Assembly: GCA_943362175.1 (NCBI GenBank)
Contig: CALRIU020000013.1
Span: 62,001 to 126,000, forward strand
DNA length: 64,000 bases
From: UBA4416 sp943362175
Lineage (GTDB): Bacteria > Bacteroidota > Bacteroidia > B-17B0 > Aurantibacillaceae
Direction of reading: 5' to 3'
Shown: in pieces, positions 6,359-18,200 of the stretch
Layout of the letters: each line of letters begins with the position of its first letter
Position numbering within the stretch: position 1 is the first letter of the stretch
Program-made: the position numbers and the translations under genes
Notes under the pieces: generated by a model
What the model saw: the letters and a program-made list of their open reading frames with translations, nothing else
What the model was told of the DNA's origin: nothing
Database searches by the model: none

Positions 6359-9300
6359 ACCAGTTTTCTATGTATTTCCCTATAAGTTGCGTGTTTTCAT
6401 ATAAGATGCTATGATGGTCGCCTGCCTGAACTTTTAAGACAAATTTACTATTTGTATAGTCTCCCCAAAGCATCATTTTCTCATCCTGGGCAGATTCCCT
6501 GGCCTGTAATACCAGGATATCGGCAGAGACTGTTCCGACAGTTCTGTATGCATTCATGAGTTTCAGATTATGCTCAAAGAGTGCCCTGATGGATTTTAAA
6601 CTATCTTTCCCCAGGTGCGTGAAGGGCTCCAGGAACTTTTCACTCACGTAATTAACGAGTAAAGGATTATTCAAGGCGGGGTCGTTCTCTGTTTTTGGCG
6701 ATATATCAATAATCACCAGCTTTACTTTTTTATCTTCTTTCTCCAGTAATTTAGCCAGCTCAAAAGCTACCAGCCCCCCCATCGAGTAACCGACAATAAA
6801 GTAGTCTCCGGAAGCCTGCTTTTTTTCTATTTCCGACTTTGCGGTTGACGCTATTTCCTCTATGCTTTTATCGTATGATTCATTGGTTTCAAAGCCTCTG
6901 TAGTTAATGCCATATAAATTAAAAGAAGCTTCCATTGCCAACGCCAAAGGCTTAAATACAGTGGAGGAGCCTATTACCGGGGATATTAAAAAGACATTGG
7001 GCTTATCTGCCGAAGGCTGGCTTAAATTGACCGATAGCTGATTGGTGCTCTCTTTTTCCAACCGGTCGCTGATTAATCGGATGGTAGGAAACGCATATAC
7101 TTCATTCAAATTAAATTTTTTCCCAAACGTGGAAACAATTTTAGAAACCAACCTTCCCGCCAGCAGGCTATGACCGCCCATTTCAAAAAAATCGCTGTCG
7201 ATGCTGATCGTTTTCTTTCCGAATAAATCTTCCCAAATCTTTAAGATCTGTTTATCCTTCTCATTTCTCGGATATTCTATCTGCAACGTTTGTATCAGCT
7301 CAGGTTTAGGTAAGGACAAGCGGTCTATTTTTCCATTTGGCAATAAAGGGTATTTTTCCAATAGGATCATCCGGTCGGGGATCATATAATCAGGCAAAAC
7401 CAGCCGGAGATTGGCCGTGTAGACCTTCGGATCGGCTGTGACATTCCCGATGACATAAGCCACAAGCATCGCTCCGATTTTTTTATCTTCATATACAGTA
7501 ACCAGGGCGTCTTTTATACCGGCTATTTTGTTAAGCCTGGATTCTATTTCCTGCGTTTCGATCCGGTGTCCCCTGATCTTTACCTGCCTGTCCATTCTTC
7601 CCAGAAACTCAAAATTCCCATCGGAGCGCAGGCGGCCCAGATCGCCCGTTTTGTAAAGTCTTTTTCCTGCGATGTGCTCATGCGAAACAAATTTCTGCCG
7701 GTTCATTTCGGGTAACTGATTATAGCCCCTGGAAAGGCCCTGTCCGCATATCCAGATTTCGCCCGCCATTCCTTCGGGCACAGGTTTCCTGTTCTCATCA
7801 ATAATAAAAAAGGATGTTCCGGGAAGAGGCTTTCCGATAGGTATATTCCCCGAGGTGCTGTTCGTGATCCTGAAACAGCTGCTGTAGGTTGTATCTTCCG
7901 AAGGACCATATAAATTTCTGAGCTCGATGGAGCTGTCTTTCAATTCATCAAGAATAAATTCAGGGATCACCTCTCCGGCCATGTTCAGCACTTTCAGGTT
8001 CGCCAGGCTTTTAATGTTGAAGAGCAGGTTTTTTACGACGGAAGGCACGGTATTGACAAGAACGTTCGGATCTGTCTCAATGTATTTCTCAATGTCGATA
8101 CCGGATTGCAGGAGGCGCATGGTTTTACCGGCGTTAAGGCTATAAAACAGCTCAAATACCGAAAGATCAAAACAGATGGAGGTCGTGGCGTATACAGTGT
8201 CTACCGGCGACCCGGCAAATTCCTGATAGGCCCAGTTTAACAACCGGTTGACATTTCTTCGCTCAATCATCACGCCTTTGGGGGTGCCTGTGGATCCGGA
8301 CGTGTATAACACATAAGCCAGGTCGCTCCCTTTGGAACTCAGGCTTGTTGCTCCTGCTGTTTTTTCTGCCCTGGCTGATAGCTGCCCGAACTCCACCATG
8401 TCACAACCCGATTCCGAAGTGGTAATGTTGAGCGCCTGCAGATTATCCACGCAAATCATTTTCATGCTGATATCGTTGATGATAAAACTGATCCGGTCGG
8501 CAGGATAAGCGGGATCCAGAGGAACATAGGCTGCGCCCGATTTGATGACAGCTAAAATCATCACCACCATATCGATGGTGCGGTTCATGCATATCCCTAC
8601 CTTATCCTCCGGCTTCAGGTGACAGGAGTTTTGCAGAAAGGCCGCCAGCCGTTCCACAGAATCGTTGAGCTCCTTATAGGATACGGAACGCTTATCAGAT
8701 ATAATTGCCGTATGATGCGGGACGTTCAGGGCATTCCGGTAAAAGCGTTCCAACAGGTCCTCTTCCTTAATTTCGATTTCCGAAGATTGCCTGCAAGCAT
8801 TGATCAATTCCGCCTGGCTTTCTTCACTCAGAATATCTACCTCTTTGACTTCAAGGCTCAGATTAACGGATAGCTGTTTTATGATCTGGACATAATAGGA
8901 CAACAGGCGCGTAATGGTTGTCTCTATAAATAAATCATTATTATAGGTAATTGCCACAGAAACCCGGTCCCCTTCTTCATAAAAATCAAAACTGATATCA
9001 AATTTCGACTGGGCCAGGCCCTCCGATACAGGCATAATGTCGCAGGCATAGTTATAGCCTGTGGTTTTTTGACTCATTTCCAGCTTTAAATACGTCATAA
9101 ACACATCAAACAAGGGCGACCGGCTAACGCTTCTCTTTAGATCGAGCTCATCGACTAATTTATCGAAGGGATATTCCTGGTGGTCAAGCGCATCCGTCGT
9201 TGTTTTCTGGACTTTTTCCAGGAATGAGTGGAATGTTTCGTCCTCGTCGATCATATCGCGAAGGACGATGGTATTCACAAAAAAACCAACCATCCCTTCC

Positions 9301-12300
9301 AGCTGGGTGGATGTCCGGCAGGCTACAGGCGTGCCGATCAGGATGTCTTTTTGCCCGGTACACCTGTACAGAAGAATTTTTAAAGTTGCCTGCAGGATGG
9401 TAAACATACTGACTCCTTTGTCAACGGCAATTTTCTTAAGCGGCTGCACAAGCTCTTCATTTAAAACCAGCTGGGATGAAGAGCCATTGTATGTTTTGAA
9501 CTTGGGACGGGGCTTATCCAGAGGCAAATCTATAAACGGGATATTCCCTGATAATTTATTATGCCAATAGTCGCGCGTTGATTTATAGGAATCGGTATTG
9601 ATGGTATTATTCTGCCAGTGGGCATACTCTTTGTACTGGTAATTGCTTACCTCCTGCACTTGGTCTTTTTGTGAAGGATACAGGTGATAATCGCTCATTA
9701 ATTCGTTATACATAATGCCTATCGACCAGGCATCGCAAACAATGTGATGAAAACAGGCCACCAGAATAAATTCTTTCTCCCCAAGCTTCAATACCCTGAC
9801 CCGCATGAGCCTATCTTTTGACAGATCAAATACGTTCGTTTTGACCTCATTGATATAGCTGTCAATTTCCGGTTGCGTACTGCCCATGGCATCGATCAGC
9901 TCAATGAAACACCGGTGCTCATCCGGTTTATTTACCTTCAACAGGGGCTCTCCTTCAACGGCAACAATAGTTGATCTGAGAATCTCATGACGTTCGATCA
10001 GCCTGTCGATGGCAAACTGCAGTGCTTCCAGGCTCAGCTTTTCCTTAATTTTATAGGCCACCGGCACGTTATAGGCAATAAGGTCGCTTTCCATGTTTTG
10101 AATAATCCACAAACGCCTCTGGGCATGGGAAAGCTCATAAAACTCGCGCTGATCGATCAGCTTTATAAATTCCTTCTCATCAACCTTTTCTGCCTGGTCA
10201 ATCAATACAGATAACTCTTTGATGGTTGGATTGGAAAATAACTGGTTTAATCCGAGTTTGATATTGAACTTCAGGAGGATCCTGGAAATAATCAATGTTG
10301 CCGTTAAGCTATGCCCTCCTATTTCTAAAAAGTTGTGCCGGATCCCGATATTGTCAATCTCCATGACTTCTGTCCAGATGTCGATCAGTTTTTTCTGGGT
10401 ATCGGTTTCAGGAGCCTGGTAGTCTGTTGCCTCCCGTTTTTGGCTATGCCCGGCCAATTCCTTTAAGGCGTTCTTATCTATCTTTCCACTGGTATTGACC
10501 GGAAATTCCTCCACATGAATAAAATCCTTCGGGATCATGTGTACCGGAAGTTTGCCACCGATAAAGGCTTTCAGTGCTTTCGGCTCTACCGGCTTCTCAG
10601 ATCTGATGAAAGCTATTAACTCCCTGGCTCCCTTATGCTGCTCAATCATCAGGACAACTGCCTGCAGTCCTGGTTCATAAGCTGCTAACACGGTTTCGAT
10701 TTCCCCAAGCTCTACTCTTAATCCGTTTAATTTGATCTGGTTATCCTTCCTGCCGATGAACATGATATTACCATCGGGCAGCCACTTGCCATAATCTCCT
10801 GTTTTAAACAGCTTACGTTCCGGGTTAAACGGATCTGTGACAAACTTCTGCTCCGTCAGCTCAGGCCTGTTTACATATCCTTTTGAGATACCAAGTCCGC
10901 CAATATAGATTTCACCCTGAACGCCAAAAGGCACGGGCATTTGATGCGCATCCACTATATAGACGTCTGTATTGGCAACAGGCCGGCCAACAGGCAGATA
11001 ATCCATGTCCGACGCGTAGGCCGTTTCCAGGAAAAACATCGTAGAACATACCGTCGTTTCCGTCGGGCCATAGCCGTTGATCACACGAACGCCCATCTCT
11101 TCAAAAGGGATAAGGGACGATCTCCGGATAGGCTCTACTCCTATCAGAATGCGCTTCAGAAATACTTCCGGGTATTTTTTCAATAATGTCCCCATTTCCA
11201 TCACCTGGAAGGGATGGATGTAACAGGTTGAAATGTTGTGTGCCTGTATAAATGCGGCATAGTCTGCGGCGGCATATACCGTTTCTTTTTTGGGAATGAC
11301 CAGCTGCCCTCCTTTTAATAATACAGAAAAAATTTCGAGCACGGATACGTCAAACACATAATTACAGGTTAAGGAAGCTATGTCCTGATCCGATACATTA
11401 TAATAATTCACCAGATTGATCACCGATGCCTGCCCGACGGCAATACCTTTGGGAGTGCCAGTGGAGCCCGATGTATAGATAACATAGGCCAATGCGCCTG
11501 CATCTCCGGAGCCCGGCAGGTTTTCTGGTGAGCAGGACGCCATTTCCTGTATCGCACCTGCTATCAAATGCTGGTCTATCGCCAATCGGCAATTCCCGTC
11601 TTCAATCATAAACCGGATCCGTTCTTCGGGGTACTCAGGATCTATGGGCAAATAGGCAGCTCCCGCTTTTAATACGGCCAGCATGGAAACGATCATCCAT
11701 TCGCTTCTCTCCAACAGCAACGCGACGACATCGCCGGGCTGAACCTGTTTTTGCGCTTTTAAATATCCGGCAAACCGGTTGGCTAATTCATTCAGCTGCT
11801 TATAGGTATAGGATTTCTCCCCGAAGGAAAGCGCCTTGTTTTCCGGAAACAACCTGACGGTACTTTCAAAAATCCCTATCATCGATTCTCCGGACAACGG
11901 CTCTTTCTGCGTTTCGCTGTATGCCAGGATCTGCGTTCTTTCCTGCTCGGGCAAGCAATTCAGCGCTGAGATCTTTTCGTCAAAATGATTGATCACCGAG
12001 TTCAGCAATTCATCCAGATGAGTCAGGAGCCTCTCAATACTTGCCCGCTTAAACAGGTCGCTGTTGTATTCAACGGATAATGCCAACGTATTTTGTATTT
12101 CGGTGAAGTTAAATACCAGGTCGAATTTTCCGGCCGGGTAATCCGATACATCATTATTAGGCTTCACATTCAGCCCTTTCAGATCAATGTTGGCAACTGT
12201 TTTATCCCTTAATTCATTGTTCTGTAAAACAACCATAACATCAAATAAGGCATTACGGCTCAGATCCCGCGAATGATAAACATCCTCCACAATTTTATTG

Positions 12301-15254
12301 AAGGGATATGCCTGGTTTTCGTACGAATCCAGGGTGGTTTGCCTGACATGCTGCAATAAGGTCCCGAAGCTATCTTCCGCGTCAAACCGGACTCTTAACG
12401 GCAGGGTATTTAGAAAATAGCCGATCTGGTTTTCAAGATCGGCATGCTCCCTTCCTGCAATAGGAGTTCCAATAACCATATCGGTTTGTGCCGTATATTT
12501 ATAAAAAAGCGCATTCATGACCGCTATCAGGCCCATAAACAAGGTGCTTTCCTTTTTCTCTATTTTGGCTTTAAAAACGGAAAAGTCGGTGGCGTTAAAA
12601 AAATGGTAAAGGGTATCGCCTTTAAAGGTTTTGATGGCCGGGCGCCTGAAATCGGTCGGTAAATCAATTACCGGCACCTGGTCAATGAATTGATTTTTCC
12701 AGTATTTTTTATACTCTGCAAATTTCCCGGAAGCTAATTGCTCTAAGTTCCAGTAAACATAATCCTTAAACTGAATACGAAGCGGAGGCAGTGTTTTTTC
12801 CGCGGAATCCAGCTTCAGGGCATAGAGTTTCAATAAATCCCGCATCATCACATTAATAGACCAGCCATCTGAGATGATATGATGCAGCATGTACTCGAAA
12901 ATAAATCCGGACTCCTCATATTCAATTAAACAAGCCTTGAGGAGGGATTTCTCGCCAAGATCAAATGAAGAAGTGCGGTGATGCCGTATTATTTTCCTGA
13001 CTTCCTCCTGCGGGTCGGCACAGGCCCTTACGTTAACATATTCCAGCTCAAACCCACAATTTGCAACATCCAGAACGATCATTTTCAACTGACCGTCCTG
13101 GTTGTTTTTGAAAACCGTACGAAGGGACTCGTGCCGCTCGATAAGGGCTAAAAGGCTTTTCTTAAGAACATCGATATTCAAAGGACCTTCCAGCTTAAAC
13201 GATCCCGGAACATTATAGGCATCTCTTCCTCCTTCCAGCTGGCAAATGGACCATAGTCCTTTTTGAATGGGAAGCACATCGTAGCTCATTTTTTTCGAGA
13301 TGGCAGGAATACTCTCGAACCGTTCTTTTTTGATGCTCTGCAGCAATTCCAGCTGCTGGTAAAAACACCTTTTTTCAAATAATTCCTTTAATGAAACTTT
13401 GACTTCAAACTTCTCATGAATTTTAAACGATAAGACGGTTATCTTCAAGCTATTCCCCCCGAACTCAAAAAAATCTGCCTGATTTGACGTCACCTCTCTT
13501 CCCAAAACCTCTTCCCATAGTGTTTTTAGCACCCGTGTTACCGGATCGTTCACATCCATGGCGCTCTCTGCCTCATGCTCAAGGGAATTCACCGCAGGCA
13601 GCAAAGCGACATCTACCTTTCCATTGATATTCAGGGGCAATTTAGCAATGAAAATAAAAAACGCCGGCATCATAAAAGCGGGCAGTTGCTCCGACAATTT
13701 TTCTTTCAGGACTGCTTCAGGGATTGAGCTGTCAGCAACGATATAAGCCACAATTTGTTTCTCCTGATTGACCTCTGACACGGTAACACAGGTTTCTTTT
13801 ATTTCCTGGATTTTAAGCAATGCCAGCTCTATCTCCGTTAACTCAATGCGATAGCCCCTGACTTTAACCTGTTTATCTACCCTTCCAATGAACACAAGAT
13901 CATAGTCATCGTTCCATTTAACGATATCTCCTGTTTTATAGAGCCTTTCATTTTTATTAAACGGGCTGGTAATGAAGCATTCCTTGTTTTTCTCCGGGGA
14001 GTTCATATATCCTCTGGCAAGTCCGTCGCCGCCAAGGTAGAGCTCCCCTTCCACGTTTGGTTTCACCATGTTCAGCTCGCTGTCCAGCACATAGCAGCTT
14101 GAGTTGGAAATAGGCTTACCGATGGGAATAGCTTTCTGGTTTTCCTGAATCTGATCAACATCGTAAAAGGTGGAGAAGGTGGTATTTTCGGTAGGTCCGT
14201 ATATATTCACCAGTTTTCCCGGCCCGTAGGTCGTGATGAATTTTTTCATGTGGGCCACAGAAGCCGCCTCTCCGCCAACGAGTATTCTTTTTATTGAGCT
14301 GAAGCACTCTATGTTATTGTTGACCAGAAAATTAAACACCGCAGGAACATTAAACGTCAGCGTCACTTTGTTGGCTTTAATGATCCCGGAAAGCTTCTGG
14401 GGGTCCAATAATTCATGCTTGGTCGTAATCAGCATTTTAGCGCCGTTCAGGATACTGCCGAAAATATGAAAGATCGCAGCGTCAAAAGAAAAAGCGGAAA
14501 GGGATAATAAGCAATCCTCCGGCGTAATCTGAACATAATTGGTATTCCGCACCAAACGGATAACGCTTCTATCCTCAACCATCACCCCCTTAGGAATACC
14601 GGTTGATCCTGAAGTAAAAATAACATACACCAGGCTGCTTCCGTTTCGTTTAACGGTTGACAGCGGAGAGTCGTCTGTCACATCTTTTAAATCAAAGATC
14701 CGTTTTCCTGTTTGATGAAATGACAAAAAAACGGCCGGGTCCATGCTGATGATATCAGAATCCATGATTAAGACCGATTCGAGACCGGCACAGCTTTCCT
14801 GAAGGGCAATGATCTCCCGGATGTATTTTTGCTGACCAATGATTATTTTCGCATCGCTATCCAGTATAATCTGCTTTGACCTGCTATGCGGGTAATCCTC
14901 ATTTAAAGGCACATAAGCATAACCAGCCATGATCACGCCCATCGTAGACACGATGGCATCATAACTGTAATCCATCAGGATGGCAATCCGGCTTTCTGCG
15001 CTATAGTTCTGACTCACTAAAAAGTTGGCTACTTTTAAAGCAGCGGTATACACCTGTTGATAGGTATATGTCTCTTTCCCTTCTATAATGGCGATGTGAT
15101 CCGGAAACCCGGACACGATCTCTTCAAAAATCTGCTTTATTCCCTTGTCGCCGGGATACTCCCTTTCTGAAGCGTTAACCGTGCTGATGTTGTTTAAAAA
15201 ATCATTTTCACTAAACGTGCCTTCTGAAGGCAATTCGAAATCAAGTATTTTCAT
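6345..15254 (-). CDS. NRPS, terminal protein: A-T-C-A-T-C-A-T-TE
   Basis: 2969 residues; approximate layout A 40-545, T 575-640, C 655-1090, A 1120-1605, T 1625-1690, C 1710-2140, A 2160-2630, T 2650-2715, TE 2735-2969. Carrier sites read GGNSL, GGHSL and GGHSL. C motifs are HHIISDGWS and HHIVCDAWS. The TE has GYSMGG and a late GDHHS His, so it probably releases or cyclises the finished chain. By-eye A codes: first DAFFLGITF (Ile/Val-like); second DVLYLGGVC (no match I know); third DLFNNALTY (the code I know for Ala). It begins directly with an A domain because its partner C domain is the last domain of the preceding protein, whose gene ends 2 bp upstream. It is the last synthetase gene, followed by the editing thioesterase. 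Confidence 0.96.
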   Translation of the reverse strand: MKILDFELPSEGTFSENDFLNNISTVNASEREYPGDKGIKQIFEEIVSGFPDHIAIIEGKETYTYQQVYTAALKVANFLVSQNYSAESRIAILMDYSYDAIVSTMGVIMAGYAYVPLNEDYPHSRSKQIILDSDAKIIIGQQKYIREIIALQESCAGLESVLIMDSDIISMDPAVFLSFHQTGKRIFDLKDVTDDSPLSTVKRNGSSLVYVIFTSGSTGIPKGVMVEDRSVIRLVRNTNYVQITPEDCLLSLSAFSFDAAIFHIFGSILNGAKMLITTKHELLDPQKLSGIIKANKVTLTFNVPAVFNFLVNNNIECFSSIKRILVGGEAASVAHMKKFITTYGPGKLVNIYGPTENTTFSTFYDVDQIQENQKAIPIGKPISNSSCYVLDSELNMVKPNVEGELYLGGDGLARGYMNSPEKNKECFITSPFNKNERLYKTGDIVKWNDDYDLVFIGRVDKQVKVRGYRIELTEIELALLKIQEIKETCVTVSEVNQEKQIVAYIVADSSIPEAVLKEKLSEQLPAFMMPAFFIFIAKLPLNINGKVDVALLPAVNSLEHEAESAMDVNDPVTRVLKTLWEEVLGREVTSNQADFFEFGGNSLKITVLSFKIHEKFEVKVSLKELFEKRCFYQQLELLQSIKKERFESIPAISKKMSYDVLPIQKGLWSICQLEGGRDAYNVPGSFKLEGPLNIDVLKKSLLALIERHESLRTVFKNNQDGQLKMIVLDVANCGFELEYVNVRACADPQEEVRKIIRHHRTSSFDLGEKSLLKACLIEYEESGFIFEYMLHHIISDGWSINVMMRDLLKLYALKLDSAEKTLPPLRIQFKDYVYWNLEQLASGKFAEYKKYWKNQFIDQVPVIDLPTDFRRPAIKTFKGDTLYHFFNATDFSVFKAKIEKKESTLFMGLIAVMNALFYKYTAQTDMVIGTPIAGREHADLENQIGYFLNTLPLRVRFDAEDSFGTLLQHVRQTTLDSYENQAYPFNKIVEDVYHSRDLSRNALFDVMVVLQNNELRDKTVANIDLKGLNVKPNNDVSDYPAGKFDLVFNFTEIQNTLALSVEYNSDLFKRASIERLLTHLDELLNSVINHFDEKISALNCLPEQERTQILAYSETQKEPLSGESMIGIFESTVRLFPENKALSFGEKSYTYKQLNELANRFAGYLKAQKQVQPGDVVALLLERSEWMIVSMLAVLKAGAAYLPIDPEYPEERIRFMIEDGNCRLAIDQHLIAGAIQEMASCSPENLPGSGDAGALAYVIYTSGSTGTPKGIAVGQASVINLVNYYNVSDQDIASLTCNYVFDVSVLEIFSVLLKGGQLVIPKKETVYAAADYAAFIQAHNISTCYIHPFQVMEMGTLLKKYPEVFLKRILIGVEPIRRSSLIPFEEMGVRVINGYGPTETTVCSTMFFLETAYASDMDYLPVGRPVANTDVYIVDAHQMPVPFGVQGEIYIGGLGISKGYVNRPELTEQKFVTDPFNPERKLFKTGDYGKWLPDGNIMFIGRKDNQIKLNGLRVELGEIETVLAAYEPGLQAVVLMIEQHKGARELIAFIRSEKPVEPKALKAFIGGKLPVHMIPKDFIHVEEFPVNTSGKIDKNALKELAGHSQKREATDYQAPETDTQKKLIDIWTEVMEIDNIGIRHNFLEIGGHSLTATLIISRILLKFNIKLGLNQLFSNPTIKELSVLIDQAEKVDEKEFIKLIDQREFYELSHAQRRLWIIQNMESDLIAYNVPVAYKIKEKLSLEALQFAIDRLIERHEILRSTIVAVEGEPLLKVNKPDEHRCFIELIDAMGSTQPEIDSYINEVKTNVFDLSKDRLMRVRVLKLGEKEFILVACFHHIVCDAWSIGIMYNELMSDYHLYPSQKDQVQEVSNYQYKEYAHWQNNTINTDSYKSTRDYWHNKLSGNIPFIDLPLDKPRPKFKTYNGSSSQLVLNEELVQPLKKIAVDKGVSMFTILQATLKILLYRCTGQKDILIGTPVACRTSTQLEGMVGFFVNTIVLRDMIDEDETFHSFLEKVQKTTTDALDHQEYPFDKLVDELDLKRSVSRSPLFDVFMTYLKLEMSQKTTGYNYACDIMPVSEGLAQSKFDISFDFYEEGDRVSVAITYNNDLFIETTITRLLSYYVQIIKQLSVNLSLEVKEVDILSEESQAELINACRQSSEIEIKEEDLLERFYRNALNVPHHTAIISDKRSVSYKELNDSVERLAAFLQNSCHLKPEDKVGICMNRTIDMVVMILAVIKSGAAYVPLDPAYPADRISFIINDISMKMICVDNLQALNITTSESGCDMVEFGQLSARAEKTAGATSLSSKGSDLAYVLYTSGSTGTPKGVMIERRNVNRLLNWAYQEFAGSPVDTVYATTSICFDLSVFELFYSLNAGKTMRLLQSGIDIEKYIETDPNVLVNTVPSVVKNLLFNIKSLANLKVLNMAGEVIPEFILDELKDSSIELRNLYGPSEDTTYSSCFRITNSTSGNIPIGKPLPGTSFFIIDENRKPVPEGMAGEIWICGQGLSRGYNQLPEMNRQKFVSHEHIAGKRLYKTGDLGRLRSDGNFEFLGRMDRQVKIRGHRIETQEIESRLNKIAGIKDALVTVYEDKKIGAMLVAYVIGNVTADPKVYTANLRLVLPDYMIPDRMILLEKYPLLPNGKIDRLSLPKPELIQTLQIEYPRNEKDKQILKIWEDLFGKKTISIDSDFFEMGGHSLLAGRLVSKIVSTFGKKFNLNEVYAFPTIRLISDRLEKESTNQLSVNLSQPSADKPNVFLISPVIGSSTVFKPLALAMEASFNLYGINYRGFETNESYDKSIEEIASTAKSEIEKKQASGDYFIVGYSMGGLVAFELAKLLEKEDKKVKLVIIDISPKTENDPALNNPLLVNYVSEKFLEPFTHLGKDSLKSIRALFEHNLKLMNAYRTVGTVSADILVLQARESAQDEKMMLWGDYTNSKFVLKVQAGDHHSILYENTQLIGKYIENWFDKK

Positions 15255-15256
15255 AA

Positions 15257-18200
15257 TCAGTTCATGTTTTTCAAAAACATCGTTATAAATGCTTTGTAAT
15301 TATTCAGAATTTTTTCTATAGTCTTATGAGCAAATAATCCTGAGTTGTATTCAAATACAATTTTCAATCCTTCCGGGCCTTGAAACACCGAATTGGTTAA
15401 ATCAAATTTCGATGTGCTTAACAGGCCATTCGTACGGTTGTTTTCAACTGCCGCCTGATCATTCGTTGAGCGCTCTCCTTGAGGTGTACTGCTATTAATA
15501 TCATAATTGATGTAATTATACATAATATTAAATAAAACCTGCTTGTTTTGTTCCCTTTCGGGGTTCAATTTTTCGACAAGCAAATCAAAAGGATAGTCTT
15601 CATGTTTCTGGGACATGACAATATCCGAATGAACCGCTTTTAAAATGTCGTAGAAATCATCCTCTGCTTTAATGACCGATTTTATCACCAGGATATTCAC
15701 AAAAAAGCCCATCATGTTCTCCAGCTGCTTATGGATTCTGTTGGCGCTCGCCATGGCAACCGTGATATGCTCCTGACGGGTGGTTTTACTGAGCAAAATT
15801 TTGAACAGGGTAAGCAAGACGGTTGAGACGGACGTTTTTTGCTGCGAGGCCAGGTTCTGTAGTTTATGAAAATCAGTCAAACTGACGTTAAAGCTGGTCT
15901 CTCTTCCTTTAAAGGTGTTATAGTCACTCGTGTAATCATAAGGAAGGCGGATCAGCTCATTGTTTCCGGAAAGCTTATGCAGCCAGTATTTCTCACTTTT
16001 CCCATCGCTGATCTTCTCATGGTGCCATTGAACAAAATCTTTATACTGGATCTCTTTAGCCGCAGGTACCTGCCCGTTTTTAAGCGCTGAGATGATCTCC
16101 GCAAATTCGTTCCTGATAATCGTCATGGTCCAGCCATCCGAAATGATGTGATGGATCGCCAAGAAGATCAAAGAGAAGCCGGGATCTGCCTTGATACATC
16201 CTACCTTAAATAGCGGGGCTTTCTCCAGGTCAAATTCCACGCGCTCAAACTCATCTGAGACAGACTTTAGCAGCTCTGACTTATCCTTCACCCTGCTCAG
16301 ATCAATGAATTTAATATCAATCTCTACATCGTCGGTCTTATTGATTTTTTGTACAAGCTTATGATCTATCACATGAAAGGACGTCCGCAGAATCTCATTA
16401 CGTTCCATCATCGCGCGAAGCACTTCGGGCAACAAGCCGACATCATCATTCAACAAGGTGTAGCTCGACAACATATTGTAAGCGACCTTTGCTTCTTCGA
16501 ACTGGCAGGTAATCCAGAGGCGTTTTTGGGCATGTGACACATCGTAGTATTCCTGTTTTGCAACCGGTAAAATGGCTTTAAACAGTGATTTTTCAGTACG
16601 CTGAATGATCCCTGCCAACTCACTTACCGTATTGTATTCATAGATCTGCTCATACGAAATATCAACGCCGAACAGCATGCCAATCCGGGAGATGAGCTGT
16701 ATAATTTTCAGGCTATGCCCTCCCAGCTCAAAAAAACTGGTGTGTACGCCTATGTCTTCCTTATTCAGAGACAGCACCTCACTCCATATTTCCAGGAGTT
16801 GCACTTCTGTTTCATTAGCTGCCGCCTGGTATCCTGAAGCCTGTTTCAGCTCAATTCCTTTGTGATCAGGAAGCATTTTCTTATCTGTTTTTCCATTCAC
16901 ATTAAGCGGAAAGGCCGGCAGATGAACATAGACAGAAGGAATCATGTAAGCGGGCAGCAACCTGCTTAAGCTGAGCCTTAATGCCGACACCTCCGGTATG
17001 GCTTCGCCGGTAATATAAGCTACCAGGTATTTTTCTCCTTTTTCATTTGTTTTGGCAACGACGGCTGCCTCACTTCCGGTTTGGCTGTTTGTAAGGGCTG
17101 CTTCTATTTCGCTGAGCTCTATTCTGAATCCCCTGATCTTAACCTGGTTGTCTTCCCTTCCTGCAAACTCAACCGTTCCGTTTGGCAACCATCTTCCCAG
17201 ATCGCCTGTTTTATACATCCGTTCGTTGGGGGCATAAGGATTCCGGATAAATTTTTCTGCGGTAAGCTCCGGATTATTTAAATAACCCAGGGCCAGGCCG
17301 TCTCCCCCGACATAAATCTCACCTAAAACTCCTAAAGGCATCAAGGCCTGTTCTTTACTTAAGATATACACCTGGCTGTTTGAAATGGGGGCGCCAATGG
17401 GAATCTTTGAATATGATCTGGTAATGGCATAGGTCGTGGAAAAGGTCGTATTTTCTGTTGGCCCATAACCATTTATAATGGACAATCCCGGATAGTGCTC
17501 CTGCAATTTATGAATGTGGGCAGGAGATAAGACATCTCCCCCGGCAAGAAGCACTTTCAAGGGTTTAAATAGACTGATATCATGATCTGTCAATTGGTTA
17601 AGCCAACCCGAAGTCATCCACATGGTATCGATGGCTTCGGCATCAATCAATTCTTTTAATGATCCGGGATTTAAAAGCGTCTTTTGATCACAAAATACCA
17701 GGCATCCTCCGTTTAACAGCATGCTCCAGTATTCGAAGGTCGTTGCATCGAAGGTCACAGCGCCTGTTGAAAGCAGTTTGGTTGAGATGGCAGGATCAAA
17801 ATAATTGGTATTGCATACCAGCCTCACCACTGCCCTGTGCTGCACCATCACACCTTTCGGACTTCCGGTAGAGCCCGTTGTATAAAGGATATAAGCCAAA
17901 TCTGTTGCGGAAATTGCATGCCCGGGATTCTCACCTGCATATTGGTTCCGGATCAGGCCGAAATCACGGATCAGGGACTCATCGATCACAAGCTTACACC
18001 GGGTTTCCTCCAGGATGCTCTCTATCCGTGCTTCGGGGTCATTTATATTAACCGGCACATAAACCCCTGCCGATTTTAATGTTGCCAGGATTGCTATGAG
18101 TAACCATTCGCTACGCTCCAGTTTGATACACACCACATCACCTTTCAAAAGGTTTTTTTCGGCAGTTAAGTAGGCGGCAAACTGATTGACAACGGCGTTC